Translations under genes and position numbers: made by a program | Notes under the pieces: generated by a model | The model's input: the letters and a program-made list of their open reading frames with translations, nothing else | What the model was told of the DNA's origin: nothing | Database searches by the model: none | Shown here: one piece after another, positions 1-8,793 of the stretch | Numbering within the stretch: the first letter of the stretch is position 1 | Layout: the number at the start of each line of letters is the position of its first letter | Source: Flavobacteriaceae bacterium | GTDB taxonomy: Bacteria; Bacteroidota; Bacteroidia; Flavobacteriales; Flavobacteriaceae | Direction of reading: 5' to 3' | Assembly: GCA_017852395.1 (NCBI GenBank) | Contig: JAFMLE010000005.1 | Span: 37,224-101,223, forward strand | DNA: 64,000 bases

Positions 1-1
1 A

Positions 2-481
2 CCAAGCACCAACAATTTTGGATGGGAAGACGAATATTTTAGATCATCTGGAGAAGGAAGAAACTACCTCAACATGAAGGCCGGTGGCTCACTATGCCCA
101 ACAACGAGCCAAACCCTAGCCAATCGATGGCACTATCTCTATCAGGATGGCAAAAGCGTTTTTAAATACGCAGTCTCCGAAATGGCGCATGCTGGATCAG
201 AAATAATGAAACGAAACGGACTAAAAAACCAAGACATTAAATATCTTGTACCCCATCAAGCCAACAAAAGAATCATTGAAGCCACCGCAAAACGGATGAA
301 CTTAGAGCAAGACAAAGTACTAATGAATATTAAAGATTACGGAAATACAACAGCCGCAACCATTCCCCTACTATTCAATGATTTTGAGGCAGATTTAAAA
401 AAAGGCGATAAATTAGTGCTCGCAGCCTTTGGAGGTGGATTTACTTGGGGGGCCGCTTTAATAACCTGGGCATATAACTAG
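2..481 (+). CDS. fabH: 3-oxoacyl-ACP synthase III (FabH), C-terminal part
   Basis: Only the last 159 codons are present; the frame is open to the window edge and the start lies upstream. FabH condenses acetyl-CoA with malonyl-ACP to start fatty-acid synthesis in the cytoplasm. Two of the three catalytic residues of the family are visible: the His in VPHQANKR and the Asn in [10 protein letters not shown]. The active-site Cys would lie outside the window. The C-terminal [11 protein letters not shown] motif is typical of FabH. accB starts 14 bp downstream and accC follows, so this is a fatty-acid initiation operon. Confident in the family and in the 3' end. Confidence 0.95.
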   Translation, partial: PSTNNFGWEDEYFRSSGEGRNYLNMKAGGSLCPTTSQTLANRWHYLYQDGKSVFKYAVSEMAHAGSEIMKRNGLKNQDIKYLVPHQANKRIIEATAKRMNLEQDKVLMNIKDYGNTTAATIPLLFNDFEADLKKGDKLVLAAFGGGFTWGAALITWAYN

Positions 482-495
482 AAATAAATAGAAAT

Positions 496-987
496 ATGGA
501 TATAAAAGAAATTCAAAATCTCATCAAATTCGTAGCCAAATCTGGGGCACACGAGGTAAAACTTGAAATGGAAGATTTTAAAATCACAATCAAAACCGCT
601 GCAGATCAAATCGTACCTGAACAACAAACGATCGTACAACATCTACCAGCAACAGCACCAGCCGTTGCAGCAGCACCGGCGCCGGCACCTGCTTCATCAA
701 CCAACGAAGCCAAAGCCGATGCTCCAGCAGACGCAGCAACAGATCACCTGATCACCATCAAATCTCCAATCATCGGAACCTTTTACCGAAAACCATCTCC
801 CGACAAACCCAATTTTGTAGAAGTTGGAAGTGCCATAGCACAGGGAGACGTACTTTGTGTGATTGAGGCCATGAAACTTTTTAACGAAATCGAATCTGAG
901 CATAGTGGTAAAATTGTCAAAATCCTCGTTGATGATGCATCTCCGGTAGAATTTGACCAACCCCTATTTTTAATCGATCCATCGTAA
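496..987 (+). CDS. accB: biotin carboxyl carrier protein of acetyl-CoA carboxylase
   Basis: This 163-residue protein carries the biotin that shuttles CO2 between biotin carboxylase and the carboxyltransferase. Residues 1-35 form the usual N-terminal region ([13 protein letters not shown]). Residues about 50-82 are an Ala/Pro-rich flexible linker. Residues about 85-163 are the biotinyl domain with the EAMKLFN motif; Lys127 is the expected biotin attachment site. Length is normal for the family. It sits 14 bp after fabH and 11 bp before accC, consistent with one transcript. Confidence 0.97.
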   Translation: MDIKEIQNLIKFVAKSGAHEVKLEMEDFKITIKTAADQIVPEQQTIVQHLPATAPAVAAAPAPAPASSTNEAKADAPADAATDHLITIKSPIIGTFYRKPSPDKPNFVEVGSAIAQGDVLCVIEAMKLFNEIESEHSGKIVKILVDDASPVEFDQPLFLIDPS

Positions 988-998
988 ATCAAACATTT

Positions 999-2336
999 AT
1001 GTTTAAAAAAATTCTCATTGCCAATCGCGGAGAAATCGCCATGCGGGTGATTCGGACCTGTAAAGAAATGGGTATAAAAACGGTCGCTGTATATTCTACC
1101 GCAGACGTAGAAAGTCTTCATGTTCGATTTGCCGATGAAGCAGTATGTATTGGTCCGCCAAGCAGTTCAGAATCTTACCTCAAAATTGCCAATATCATTG
1201 CTGCAGCAGAAATTACAAACGCCGATGCCATACACCCCGGTTATGGATTTTTGTCAGAAAATGCCAAGTTTTCTAAAATTTGCCAAGAACACGACATCAA
1301 ATTCATTGGTGCAAATGCAGAAATGATCGAAAAGATGGGCGACAAAGCCACTGCCAAAGAAACCATGAAAGCTGCAGGCGTCCCAACGATCCCTGGATCA
1401 GATGGCCTTATAGAATCTCTAGAAAAAGCCCAAAAAATTGCTCAAGAAATTGGTTATCCAGTCATGCTCAAAGCTACTGCTGGAGGAGGAGGCAAAGGAA
1501 TGCGCGCCATCTGGAAGGCCAGCGACCTTCAAAAAGCTTGGGAAAGTGCCCGTCAAGAAGCGGCCGCTGCTTTTGGCAACAATGGCATGTACATGGAAAA
1601 ACTCATCGAAGAACCCCGACACATCGAAATCCAAATCGTGGGAGATTCTTTTGGCAAAGCATGTCACCTCTCAGAAAGAGACTGCTCAGTACAAAGACGT
1701 CATCAAAAACTAACAGAAGAAACCCCATCACCCTTCATGACCAAAACCCTCCGTGAAAAAATGGGGGAAGCCGCAGTAAAAGCAGCAGAATTTATAAAAT
1801 ATGAAGGCGCCGGAACGGTAGAATTTTTGGTAGACAAGCACAAAAATTTCTACTTCATGGAGATGAATACCCGAATACAGGTAGAACATCCTATCACAGA
1901 ACAAGTCATCGACTATGACCTGATTAGAGAGCAAATCAAAGTCGCTGCTGGGATTCCGATTTCAGGAAAAAATTACACCCCAAAACTCCATTCGATAGAA
2001 TGTCGTATCAATGCAGAAGATCCTTACAATGATTTTAGACCCAGCCCGGGTCGGATTGACACCTTGCATTTTCCTGGAGGACACGGAGTGCGTTTAGACA
2101 CCCATGTCTATAGCGGATATGTAATTCCTCCTTTTTATGATTCGATGATTGCCAAGCTGATCACCACAGCCCAAACCCGTGAAGAGGCCATCAATAAAAT
2201 GCGTCGTGCCTTAGATGAATTTGTTATCGAAGGGATAAAAACCACGATTCCTTTTCACAGAAAACTGATGGACCATCCCGACTATATAGCGGGCAATTAT
2301 ACCACAAAATTTATGGAAGATTTTAAGATGGATTAA
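999..2336 (+). CDS. accC: acetyl-CoA carboxylase, biotin carboxylase subunit
   Basis: This 445-residue enzyme carboxylates the biotin of AccB using ATP and bicarbonate. It starts with the biotin-carboxylase N-domain ([16 protein letters not shown]), then an ATP-grasp domain with a glycine-rich loop (AGGGGKGMR, about residues 161-169) and the [14 protein letters not shown] motif near residues 288-301, and ends with the C-terminal biotin-carboxylase domain ([13 protein letters not shown]). Length matches bacterial AccC. Its last six codons and stop lie inside a long palindrome that probably ends the transcript. Confidence 0.97.
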   Translation: MFKKILIANRGEIAMRVIRTCKEMGIKTVAVYSTADVESLHVRFADEAVCIGPPSSSESYLKIANIIAAAEITNADAIHPGYGFLSENAKFSKICQEHDIKFIGANAEMIEKMGDKATAKETMKAAGVPTIPGSDGLIESLEKAQKIAQEIGYPVMLKATAGGGGKGMRAIWKASDLQKAWESARQEAAAAFGNNGMYMEKLIEEPRHIEIQIVGDSFGKACHLSERDCSVQRRHQKLTEETPSPFMTKTLREKMGEAAVKAAEFIKYEGAGTVEFLVDKHKNFYFMEMNTRIQVEHPITEQVIDYDLIREQIKVAAGIPISGKNYTPKLHSIECRINAEDPYNDFRPSPGRIDTLHFPGGHGVRLDTHVYSGYVIPPFYDSMIAKLITTAQTREEAINKMRRALDEFVIEGIKTTIPFHRKLMDHPDYIAGNYTTKFMEDFKMD

Positions 2337-2355
2337 TCCATCTTAAAATCTTTTT
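2317..2355 (+). terminator. rho-independent terminator overlapping accC stop
   Basis: Positions 2317-2352 are a perfect 36-bp palindrome (18-base arms, centre TTAA at the accC stop codon) and positions 2351-2355 are five T residues. The A-rich flank on the left and T run on the right fit termination of rightward transcription. The convergent gene on the minus strand ends at 2373, and no T run follows the palindrome in that direction. Confidence 0.8.
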
Positions 2356-2372
2356 ACCGAGAACCGTTTGGA

Positions 2373-4523
2373 TTATCCTTTTATTTTAGGCGTTTGCTTT
2401 TCGGGCAATTTAGTAATCCCCATATTGTAAAGCGTAAAGCCAAAAATATCCGCAGTCTGTTCGATACTTTTGGATACTGGAGTTCCTGCACCATGACCTG
2501 CATTGGTTTCGATCCGAATCAGTACCGGCTGATTACCGCTCTGTTTTTGCTGCAATTCGGCAGCAAATTTAAACGAATGAGCAGGTACCACGCGATCATC
2601 ATGATCGCCTGTAGTAATTAGCGTAGCAGGATATTGTGTGCCTGCCATAACATTATGTACCGGAGAATAACCCTTGAGGTATTCAAACATTTCTTTTGAC
2701 TCTTCCGCGGTGCCATAATCATAGGCCCAACCGGCCCCGGCAGTAAAAGTATGGTAGCGCAACATGTCCAAAACCCCAACGGCAGGCAAGGCTACCTTCA
2801 TCAATTCGGGGCGTTGTGTCATCGTGGCACCAACAAGCAACCCGCCATTGGAACCACCGCGAATCGCTAAGAAATCGGGTGATGTAATTTGTTCTGCAAT
2901 CAGGTATTCTGCTGCAGCTATAAAATCATCAAATACATTTTGCTTTTGTAGCTTGGTTCCTGCAACATGCCAGGCCTTGCCATATTCGCCGCCGCCACGC
3001 AAATTGGGGACTGCATAAACACCTCCCAGTTCCATCCAAACGGCATTGGTGATGCTAAATCCGGGTCTTAAACTGATGTTAAAACCTCCATAGCCGTAGA
3101 GTATGGTAGGGTTTTTTCCGTTGTATTCGATCCCCTTTTTATGTGTAATAATCATCGGTATTTTGGTGCCATCAGCAGAAGTATAAAAAACTTGTGATGA
3201 GGTATAATTGTCGGGATTAAAATCGATCTCTGGCTGCCAATAAACCGAACTGCTTTGATCTTTGGGATTATAACGATAGATTATTCCTGGGCTATAATAG
3301 TTTGAAAATGAAAAATAAAGCGTTTCGTCATTTTCTTTTCCACTAAAACCGCCTACACTACCAATTCCTGGTAATGGCACCTCTCCCATGGCCGCTCCGC
3401 TGCTCGAATATTGATATACTTTTGACACAACGTCAATCATATAACGGGCAAAAAAATAACCTCCTCCCGTACTGGCACTCAGTACGTGTTCTGTTTCTGG
3501 GATAAAATCTACCCAATTGGTATGTTGTGGTTTTTTGGCATTGGCCATTACGACTTTTTGATTGGGTGCATTTTTGTTGGTGACCAAATAAAACGTGTCG
3601 TCTTTGCTGTGAAGCAAATAGGTGTCGTATTCATAATGATCAACCATGCTTATTATCGGTGCGTTTTTTCGGGTCAAGTCTTTCAAATACAGGGCGTTTC
3701 CAGAGGTGCTTTCGGATGCAGAAATCAGCAAATAGCGGCCGTCTTCAGTAACCTGAGCGCCGACATACCTGTTCTTTTGGGCTTCGGTACCTCCAAAAAT
3801 TAGTTCATCTTCTGCCTGTGTAGTCCCTATTTTATGAAAATACAGTTTGTGCTGATCTGTCTTGGCCGAAAGAACACTGCCGTCGGGCTTGTCATAGCTC
3901 GAATAAAAAAATCCTTCGTTGCCTTTCCATTGGGTGCCACTAAATTTGACATCTACCAAGGTGTCTTCTATGATCGCTTTGGTTTCTGTATCGATAACGA
4001 TCACTTTGCGCCAATCACTACCCCCCTCAGAAATGGTGTAGGCCGCCATGGAGCCGTCTTCAGAAAATTGAAGCCCTGCCAATGAGGTAGTGCCATCTTC
4101 TGAAAAGGTATTGGGGTCTAAAAAAACGGTTTCTTCGCCCCCTGTCTTTTTTCGATAGACTACATATTGATTTTGAACGCCCGAATTTTTGCTATAATAG
4201 GTATAATTACCTTCTTGGTAGGGTGCGGTGACTTTTTCATAGTTCCAGAGCTGTTCAATTCGGTTTTTGAGTTGGGCGCGGTAGGGGATTTTGTCTAGGT
4301 AATCAAACGTCACATCGTTTTGAGCCGAAACCCAAGCTGCTGTTTCACTGCTATTATCGTCTTCTAGCCAACGATAAGGGTCTTCCACGGTGACATCAAA
4401 ATAGGAGTCTGTTACTACTTTTTTAGTGGTGGTGGGGTACTTAATGGTTGCGTTGTTTTGACAAGAAAATACGACTATTGCAAGCGCGTACAGATATACA
4501 TGTTTGTTCATTGTACTTTTCAT
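2373..4523 (-). CDS. prolyl oligopeptidase family serine peptidase (S9A), lipoprotein
   Basis: A 716-residue peptidase that by family cleaves short peptides after proline. The N-terminus has a hydrophobic segment and lipobox (VFSC, followed by QNN), so it is predicted to be a lipoprotein. A start four codons later (MNKHVYL, 4511) is equally possible. Residues about 30-430 match the S9A propeller (DPYRWLEDD near the start). The catalytic domain has GGSNGGLL with nucleophile Ser558, GDHDDRVVP with the acid, and NAGHGAG with His677. It stands 42 bp upstream of asd on the same strand. Confidence 0.95.
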   Translation of the reverse strand: MKSTMNKHVYLYALAIVVFSCQNNATIKYPTTTKKVVTDSYFDVTVEDPYRWLEDDNSSETAAWVSAQNDVTFDYLDKIPYRAQLKNRIEQLWNYEKVTAPYQEGNYTYYSKNSGVQNQYVVYRKKTGGEETVFLDPNTFSEDGTTSLAGLQFSEDGSMAAYTISEGGSDWRKVIVIDTETKAIIEDTLVDVKFSGTQWKGNEGFFYSSYDKPDGSVLSAKTDQHKLYFHKIGTTQAEDELIFGGTEAQKNRYVGAQVTEDGRYLLISASESTSGNALYLKDLTRKNAPIISMVDHYEYDTYLLHSKDDTFYLVTNKNAPNQKVVMANAKKPQHTNWVDFIPETEHVLSASTGGGYFFARYMIDVVSKVYQYSSSGAAMGEVPLPGIGSVGGFSGKENDETLYFSFSNYYSPGIIYRYNPKDQSSSVYWQPEIDFNPDNYTSSQVFYTSADGTKIPMIITHKKGIEYNGKNPTILYGYGGFNISLRPGFSITNAVWMELGGVYAVPNLRGGGEYGKAWHVAGTKLQKQNVFDDFIAAAEYLIAEQITSPDFLAIRGGSNGGLLVGATMTQRPELMKVALPAVGVLDMLRYHTFTAGAGWAYDYGTAEESKEMFEYLKGYSPVHNVMAGTQYPATLITTGDHDDRVVPAHSFKFAAELQQKQSGNQPVLIRIETNAGHGAGTPVSKSIEQTADIFGFTLYNMGITKLPEKQTPKIKG

Positions 4524-4565
4524 TTAATAATGGGGTTAAAAACCCTAAAGTACAAAAAGTTAGTG

Positions 4566-5555
4566 TCAGATCCAGCCTTTCTGATGGAGGTATTCTGCAA
4601 TTTGGATGGTGTTGGTGGCAGCGCCCTTTCTGAGGTTGTCAGACACAATCCAAATGTTGAAGGTATTGTCCTGAGAAAAATCGCGACGGATTCTGCCTAC
4701 AAAAACAGCATCTTTACCCGCAGCATATATTGGCATCGGATAGGTATTGGTTTCAGGTTGGTCTTGCACCACTACACCGGCACTTTGATGCAATAATTTT
4801 TGAAGGTCTATTACTTCAAAAGAGGTTTTGAGTTGCACGTTGACTGCCTCGCTATGCCCGCCTACTACCGGAATGCGAACTGCTGTGGCAGTAATGCCAA
4901 TTGTATCATCTCCCAAAATCTTGTGGGTTTCGTTCACCAGTTTTAATTCTTCTTTGGTGTAGCCCCCTTCTTGAAAAACATCGCAGTGCGGAAGTGCATT
5001 GCGATGAATGGGGTAAGGATAGGCCATTTCACCAGAGGCCCCTTTATATTCATTTTCGAGCTGTTGTACGGCCTTTACACCTGTCCCTGTAATGGATTGA
5101 TAGGTTGAGATCACCAATCTCGAAATGCCATACTTTTTGTGTATAGGCCCCAGGGCTACCAACATCTGTATGGTAGAACAATTGGGGTTGGCAATGATTT
5201 TGTCGGTTGGTTGAAGTACCTCTGCATTGATTTCTGGGACAATCAAAGGAATGTTTTTATCCATTCGCCATGCCGAGGAATTATCAACTACGGTGGTGCC
5301 TACTGCTGCAAATCGAGGTGCCCAATCTAAAGAGGTTTGCCCTCCGGCAGAAAAGAGCGCTAGATCGGGTTTGGCAGCCACAGCAGCTTCTAGTCCAATA
5401 ACTGTGTGGGGTTGTCCTTTAAAATTTAAGGTTTTGCCTACCGACCGCTCAGAGGCGACTAACAACAATTGGGTGATGGGAAAATTACGCGCCTCCAATA
5501 CTTGGAGCATCACCTCACCTACCATTCCCGTAGCGCCAACAACAGCAACTTTCAT
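4566..5555 (-). CDS. asd: aspartate-semialdehyde dehydrogenase
   Basis: This 329-residue enzyme reduces aspartyl phosphate to aspartate semialdehyde, the branch point to lysine/diaminopimelate, methionine and threonine. The Rossmann loop VGATGMVGEVML is at residues 6-17, the catalytic Cys is Cys126 in NPNCSTIQ, and the acid-base His is His234 in GGHSEAV. Length is normal. A promoter with both family elements lies just upstream. The neighbour alr is also a peptidoglycan-precursor gene, but the two are separated by 98 bp containing that promoter. Confidence 0.97.
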   Translation of the reverse strand: MKVAVVGATGMVGEVMLQVLEARNFPITQLLLVASERSVGKTLNFKGQPHTVIGLEAAVAAKPDLALFSAGGQTSLDWAPRFAAVGTTVVDNSSAWRMDKNIPLIVPEINAEVLQPTDKIIANPNCSTIQMLVALGPIHKKYGISRLVISTYQSITGTGVKAVQQLENEYKGASGEMAYPYPIHRNALPHCDVFQEGGYTKEELKLVNETHKILGDDTIGITATAVRIPVVGGHSEAVNVQLKTSFEVIDLQKLLHQSAGVVVQDQPETNTYPMPIYAAGKDAVFVGRIRRDFSQDNTFNIWIVSDNLRKGAATNTIQIAEYLHQKGWI

Positions 5556-5572
5556 ACGTATAAAATTTTTGG

Positions 5573-5602
5573 CAAAAATAAGGCTCTTTCTCCTTCGGTC
5601 AA
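5573..5602 (-). promoter_or_regulatory. promoter of asd
   Basis: On the minus strand, TTG (5602-5600) is followed after 19 bases by TATTTTTG (5580-5573). This fits the known Bacteroidota housekeeping promoter (TTG, about 19 bases, TAnnTTTG) exactly. It lies 17 bp before the asd start, implying a short leader. Confidence 0.75.
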
Positions 5603-5653
5603 TGACTTCTTTGGATTATCTCAAAAAGGGATGCTTTTGTGACAGGCATAACT

Positions 5654-6739
5654 TTAGGGCTCCCAAATTCGGAAAACTCTGGAGCCAATGCCTGTTAAAA
5701 GTTCATAGCTGATGGTTTCGGATTGACGCGCTAAGGTTGCTGCAGATTGTTGATTGCCAAAAATTTGAACTGTATCTCCCACTTGACACTTACAGTTAGA
5801 AACGTCAATCATCAACATGTCCATACATACATTGCCTACTATAGGGACTTTGGTTGCGCCAATGCAAACGGTGCCTTTTTGTTTTCCAAAATGCCGCCCG
5901 ATGCCATCGGCATGCCCTAAAGGAAGGGTCGCAATAACGCTGTCCTTGGGAGCAACCCAACCTTGATCATAGCCCACCGTTTCTCCTTTTTGGATGTGAT
6001 GAATTTGTGAAATGACACTTTCTAAAGTTGCAATAGGCTGCAGGCTCTGGTCCCATTCTGGATGGTTTGCAAAACCATACAATCCGATACCGCATCGCAC
6101 AGCATCAAGTTGCTGCTCCGGATAATTATACACCCCTGAAGTATTAAGCAAGTGAAACCAGGGGCTTTGCTCCGTATCTTTTTCGTGCAAGGCTTTTATC
6201 TCCAAAAAAGTGTTGATTTGCTTGTCACTTGCTCGGTGCGGCCGTGGCCCTTCAGATTCAATTAGGTGCGAATATACACTAATCAACGACATGTTTGATT
6301 TGGCAGCATTGGCGATGACCCAATTGGCTTCTTCGGGTAAGAAGCCAATCCGATTGAGTCCCGTGTTGTATTTGATATGAACAGGATATTTTGCGGTCGT
6401 ACTTTGCACAAGTTCAGAAAAAGCATGCCACGTCTGTTTGCTGTAAAGCACGGGTTCTAATCGGTAATCGATCAGGGTCTTAAAATGGGCTATTTGGGGG
6501 TAAAAAACCATAATCGGAAGCTGGATTCCTGCTTCGCGTAGTTCCTGTCCTTCAGCGACATAAGCAACCGCGAGGTAATCTGTTTGCAAGGCCTCAAGTT
6601 GTTTTGCCACTGCTACGGCACCATGGCCATAGGCGTTGGCTTTGACCACGGCAATGAGTTTGGTAGACGGGGACAATCGAGATTTGAGTGCCCAAAAATT
6701 ATGTGCTAAAGCTTTGGCGCTGATGCGTAATTGATTCAA
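5654..6739 (-). CDS. alr: alanine racemase
   Basis: A 361-residue PLP enzyme interconverting L- and D-alanine for peptidoglycan. The PLP lysine is Lys33 in VVKANAYGHG, and the opposing catalytic Tyr is Tyr257 in GETVGYDQGW. Fold-type III barrel and C-terminal beta domain are both present, and length is normal. Some Bacteroidota carry alr fused to murF; here it is a separate gene. The start appears to be TTG, 8 bp after the tdk stop, so it is probably co-transcribed with tdk. Confidence 0.96.
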   Translation of the reverse strand: MNQLRISAKALAHNFWALKSRLSPSTKLIAVVKANAYGHGAVAVAKQLEALQTDYLAVAYVAEGQELREAGIQLPIMVFYPQIAHFKTLIDYRLEPVLYSKQTWHAFSELVQSTTAKYPVHIKYNTGLNRIGFLPEEANWVIANAAKSNMSLISVYSHLIESEGPRPHRASDKQINTFLEIKALHEKDTEQSPWFHLLNTSGVYNYPEQQLDAVRCGIGLYGFANHPEWDQSLQPIATLESVISQIHHIQKGETVGYDQGWVAPKDSVIATLPLGHADGIGRHFGKQKGTVCIGATKVPIVGNVCMDMLMIDVSNCKCQVGDTVQIFGNQQSAATLARQSETISYELLTGIGSRVFRIWEP

Positions 6740-6747
6740 CGGTTTAA

Positions 6748-7356
6748 TTAGGATTTGGTGTTGTTCTTTTCTTCGATTTGTTTTTGATTGGCCTTAAAAA
6801 AAGCTGCTCTGCTAAGTGGCTCATAGGCTTCTTTTTCTCCGAGCAAAACAAGATCGTCCGTACCCGATTTTCGAAAACTGTATTGGGCGAGATTTCCTGT
6901 ACGGGTACAAACGGCATGTACCTTGGTTACATACTCTGCTGTAGCCATCAAGGCGGGCATGGGTCCAAAAGGGTTGCCCTTAAAATCCATATCCAAGCCG
7001 GCAACAATCACACGAACACCCCGGTTGGCGAGGTCGTTGCATACTTTGACAATTTCATCGTCAAAAAACTGCCCTTCGTCAATCCCAACCACGTCGCAAC
7101 CCGAAGCCAAAATGGCAATATTGGCCGCTGCAGGTACGGGTGTAGATCGAATTTGATTTTGGTCGTGTGAAGTAACCAAGTTATCGTCGTAACGCACGTC
7201 AATTGCAGGTTTGAAAATTTCTACTTTTTGTTGGGCAAACTGAGCCCGTTTCAAACGACGGATTAATTCTTCTGTTTTTCCCGAAAACATCGACCCACAG
7301 ATCACCTCTATCCACCCAAATTGTTCCTTTTGATTAACCGTGTTTTCTAAAAACAT
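6748..7356 (-). CDS. tdk: thymidine kinase (type II)
   Basis: A 202-residue kinase phosphorylating thymidine to dTMP (pyrimidine salvage). The P-loop GSMFSGKTEE is at residues 21-30, and the DEGQFF motif with the catalytic Glu94 follows. The lasso region reads AVCTRTGNLAQYSFR: only one Cys remains where many type II enzymes have a CxxC zinc pair, so the structural zinc site is probably lost. First gene of a likely tdk-alr unit with a clear promoter upstream. Confidence 0.96.
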   Translation of the reverse strand: MFLENTVNQKEQFGWIEVICGSMFSGKTEELIRRLKRAQFAQQKVEIFKPAIDVRYDDNLVTSHDQNQIRSTPVPAAANIAILASGCDVVGIDEGQFFDDEIVKVCNDLANRGVRVIVAGLDMDFKGNPFGPMPALMATAEYVTKVHAVCTRTGNLAQYSFRKSGTDDLVLLGEKEAYEPLSRAAFFKANQKQIEEKNNTKS

Positions 7357-7388
7357 TTTGTAATTTTAAACGAGCCTACGCCTACAAA

Positions 7389-7419
7389 CAAAGGTATCAA
7401 AACAAATCATTTGACTCAA
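7389..7419 (-). promoter_or_regulatory. promoter of tdk-alr
   Basis: On the minus strand, TTG (7419-7417) is followed after 20 bases by TACCTTTG (7396-7389), matching the Bacteroidota promoter pattern. It lies 32 bp before the tdk start, inside the 73-bp divergent region shared with the gene at 7430. Confidence 0.75.
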
Positions 7420-7429
7420 GTTATTTTCA

Positions 7430-8083
7430 ATGCGCAATAAAATAAGATCCCTAATCCAGGATTTGGCCCATCAAATCTCCGAACAACAGCTCACCGACGA
7501 TGCCCAGCTACATCTTCAGATCCAGAAAATTTATGAATTGTCCGTGGTCGCGCAATATCAAAAAGAAAATACGACCCCCGCACAACAGGGACAAGAAAAT
7601 CTGATCGAGAGCACCTTGAGAGAACTGGATCTAAAAAAGGCAACACATCAAGAAGCGAACCAAACAACGATTGAAGAAATTCCACCTTTGATGGATACCA
7701 TTAAAGATTTGGTTGATGAAATGCCCGAAGCTAAGCTTGGCGAAGCCGTTTTTGAGCCGGTAGAAAAACTTACGTTTGTCAAAAAAGACACCCCTACCCT
7801 TGCATCAAACCAAGAAGAAAACGTAAAAGAAAACATCAACGATCGCTATTCGAAAATCTTAAAAATTGATTTGAATGACCGCCTTTCTTTTGTACACCAT
7901 CTTTTTGATCAAAACATAAAAGAATATGAACGCGTCATTCAACAAATCAGTTCATTGACTTCATGGGAGGAAGCCAACTACCTGATTGAGCATTTGGTTA
8001 AAAAAGAGTATAATGATTGGGAAGGAAAAGAAGTCGTTGCCACCCGTTTTATTGGTGTTATAAAAACGTATTTTTCGACCTAA
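7430..8083 (+). CDS. unknown protein, charged, cytoplasmic
   Basis: I do not recognise this 217-residue protein. It has no signal peptide or membrane segment. The N-terminal part (about 1-60) is polar and predicted helical (HQISEQQL, LHLQIQKIY), the middle (60-125) is rich in E, K and P and looks disordered, and the C-terminal 80 residues (KILKIDLNDRLSFVHHLF onwards) look like a compact helical domain. It is divergent from tdk and followed 33 bp later by rsmI. The sequence gives no enzymatic motif, so no function is proposed. Confidence 0.85.
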   Translation: MRNKIRSLIQDLAHQISEQQLTDDAQLHLQIQKIYELSVVAQYQKENTTPAQQGQENLIESTLRELDLKKATHQEANQTTIEEIPPLMDTIKDLVDEMPEAKLGEAVFEPVEKLTFVKKDTPTLASNQEENVKENINDRYSKILKIDLNDRLSFVHHLFDQNIKEYERVIQQISSLTSWEEANYLIEHLVKKEYNDWEGKEVVATRFIGVIKTYFST

Positions 8084-8116
8084 ATTAGGCCAAAAAACTG
8101 AACGAAATATCAAACT

Positions 8117-8791
8117 ATGGGATTGAGCCTTGTACCAACTCCAATCGGAAATCTTGGAGATTTTACCCACCGAGCAGCAACGGTTCTTGAGAACGCCGAT
8201 CTAATCCTGGCCGAAGACACTCGAACAAGCGGTCGGTTGCTGCAACATTATAAAATTGATACACCCTTGCAAAGTTTTCACATGCACAATGAGCATCAAC
8301 GGGTAGCATGGGTTATCGACTTGCTAAAACAAGGACAACAAATCGCTTTAATATCCGATGCAGGCACCCCTGGAATTTCAGATCCCGGGTTTTTATTGGT
8401 GCGTGCTGCTATTGCCGAAGGTATTGAGGTAGAATGTTTGCCTGGTGCAACAGCGCTAATTCCTGCTTTGGTACAAAGTGGATTGCCAAGCGATCGCTTT
8501 CATTTTGAAGGCTTTTTACCCCCCAAAAAAGGACGGCAGTCCCGCCTTGAATATCTCGCACAAAATCCACACACCACCATATTGTACGAAAGCCCACATA
8601 AACTGCTCAAAACCCTCGAACAACTCAAAGAACACTTTGAACACGACCGGGTAGTTAGTATTTCTAGAGAACTTACCAAATTGTATGAAACCACATTTAG
8701 AGGGACCCTTTCGGAAGCCCAACAGTTTTTTGAAACCAATCCCCCAAAGGGAGAATTTGTACTTTGCATTGCAGGAAAATCTAAAAAATAA
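8117..8791 (+). CDS. rsmI: 16S rRNA (cytidine1402-2'-O)-methyltransferase
   Basis: A 224-residue member of the tetrapyrrole-methylase-like family that uses SAM to 2'-O-methylate C1402 in the ribosomal decoding centre. The N-terminal LVPTPIGNLGD, the AEDTRTSGRLL segment, SDAGTPGISDPG and the P-rich LPGATALIPAL loop are all typical of RsmI. The enzyme is somewhat shorter than the E. coli protein because the C-terminal domain is reduced (ends shortly after TKLYETTFRGTL). It is followed 2 bp later by recJ. Confidence 0.95.
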   Translation: MGLSLVPTPIGNLGDFTHRAATVLENADLILAEDTRTSGRLLQHYKIDTPLQSFHMHNEHQRVAWVIDLLKQGQQIALISDAGTPGISDPGFLLVRAAIAEGIEVECLPGATALIPALVQSGLPSDRFHFEGFLPPKKGRQSRLEYLAQNPHTTILYESPHKLLKTLEQLKEHFEHDRVVSISRELTKLYETTFRGTLSEAQQFFETNPPKGEFVLCIAGKSKK

Positions 8792-8793
8792 CG

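Noticed and set aside
4530..4550. GGGTT/AACCC hairpin between the prolyl oligopeptidase and asd genes
   Set aside because: The stem is five bp with no T tail in either direction, and the next gene runs the same way; not a convincing terminator.
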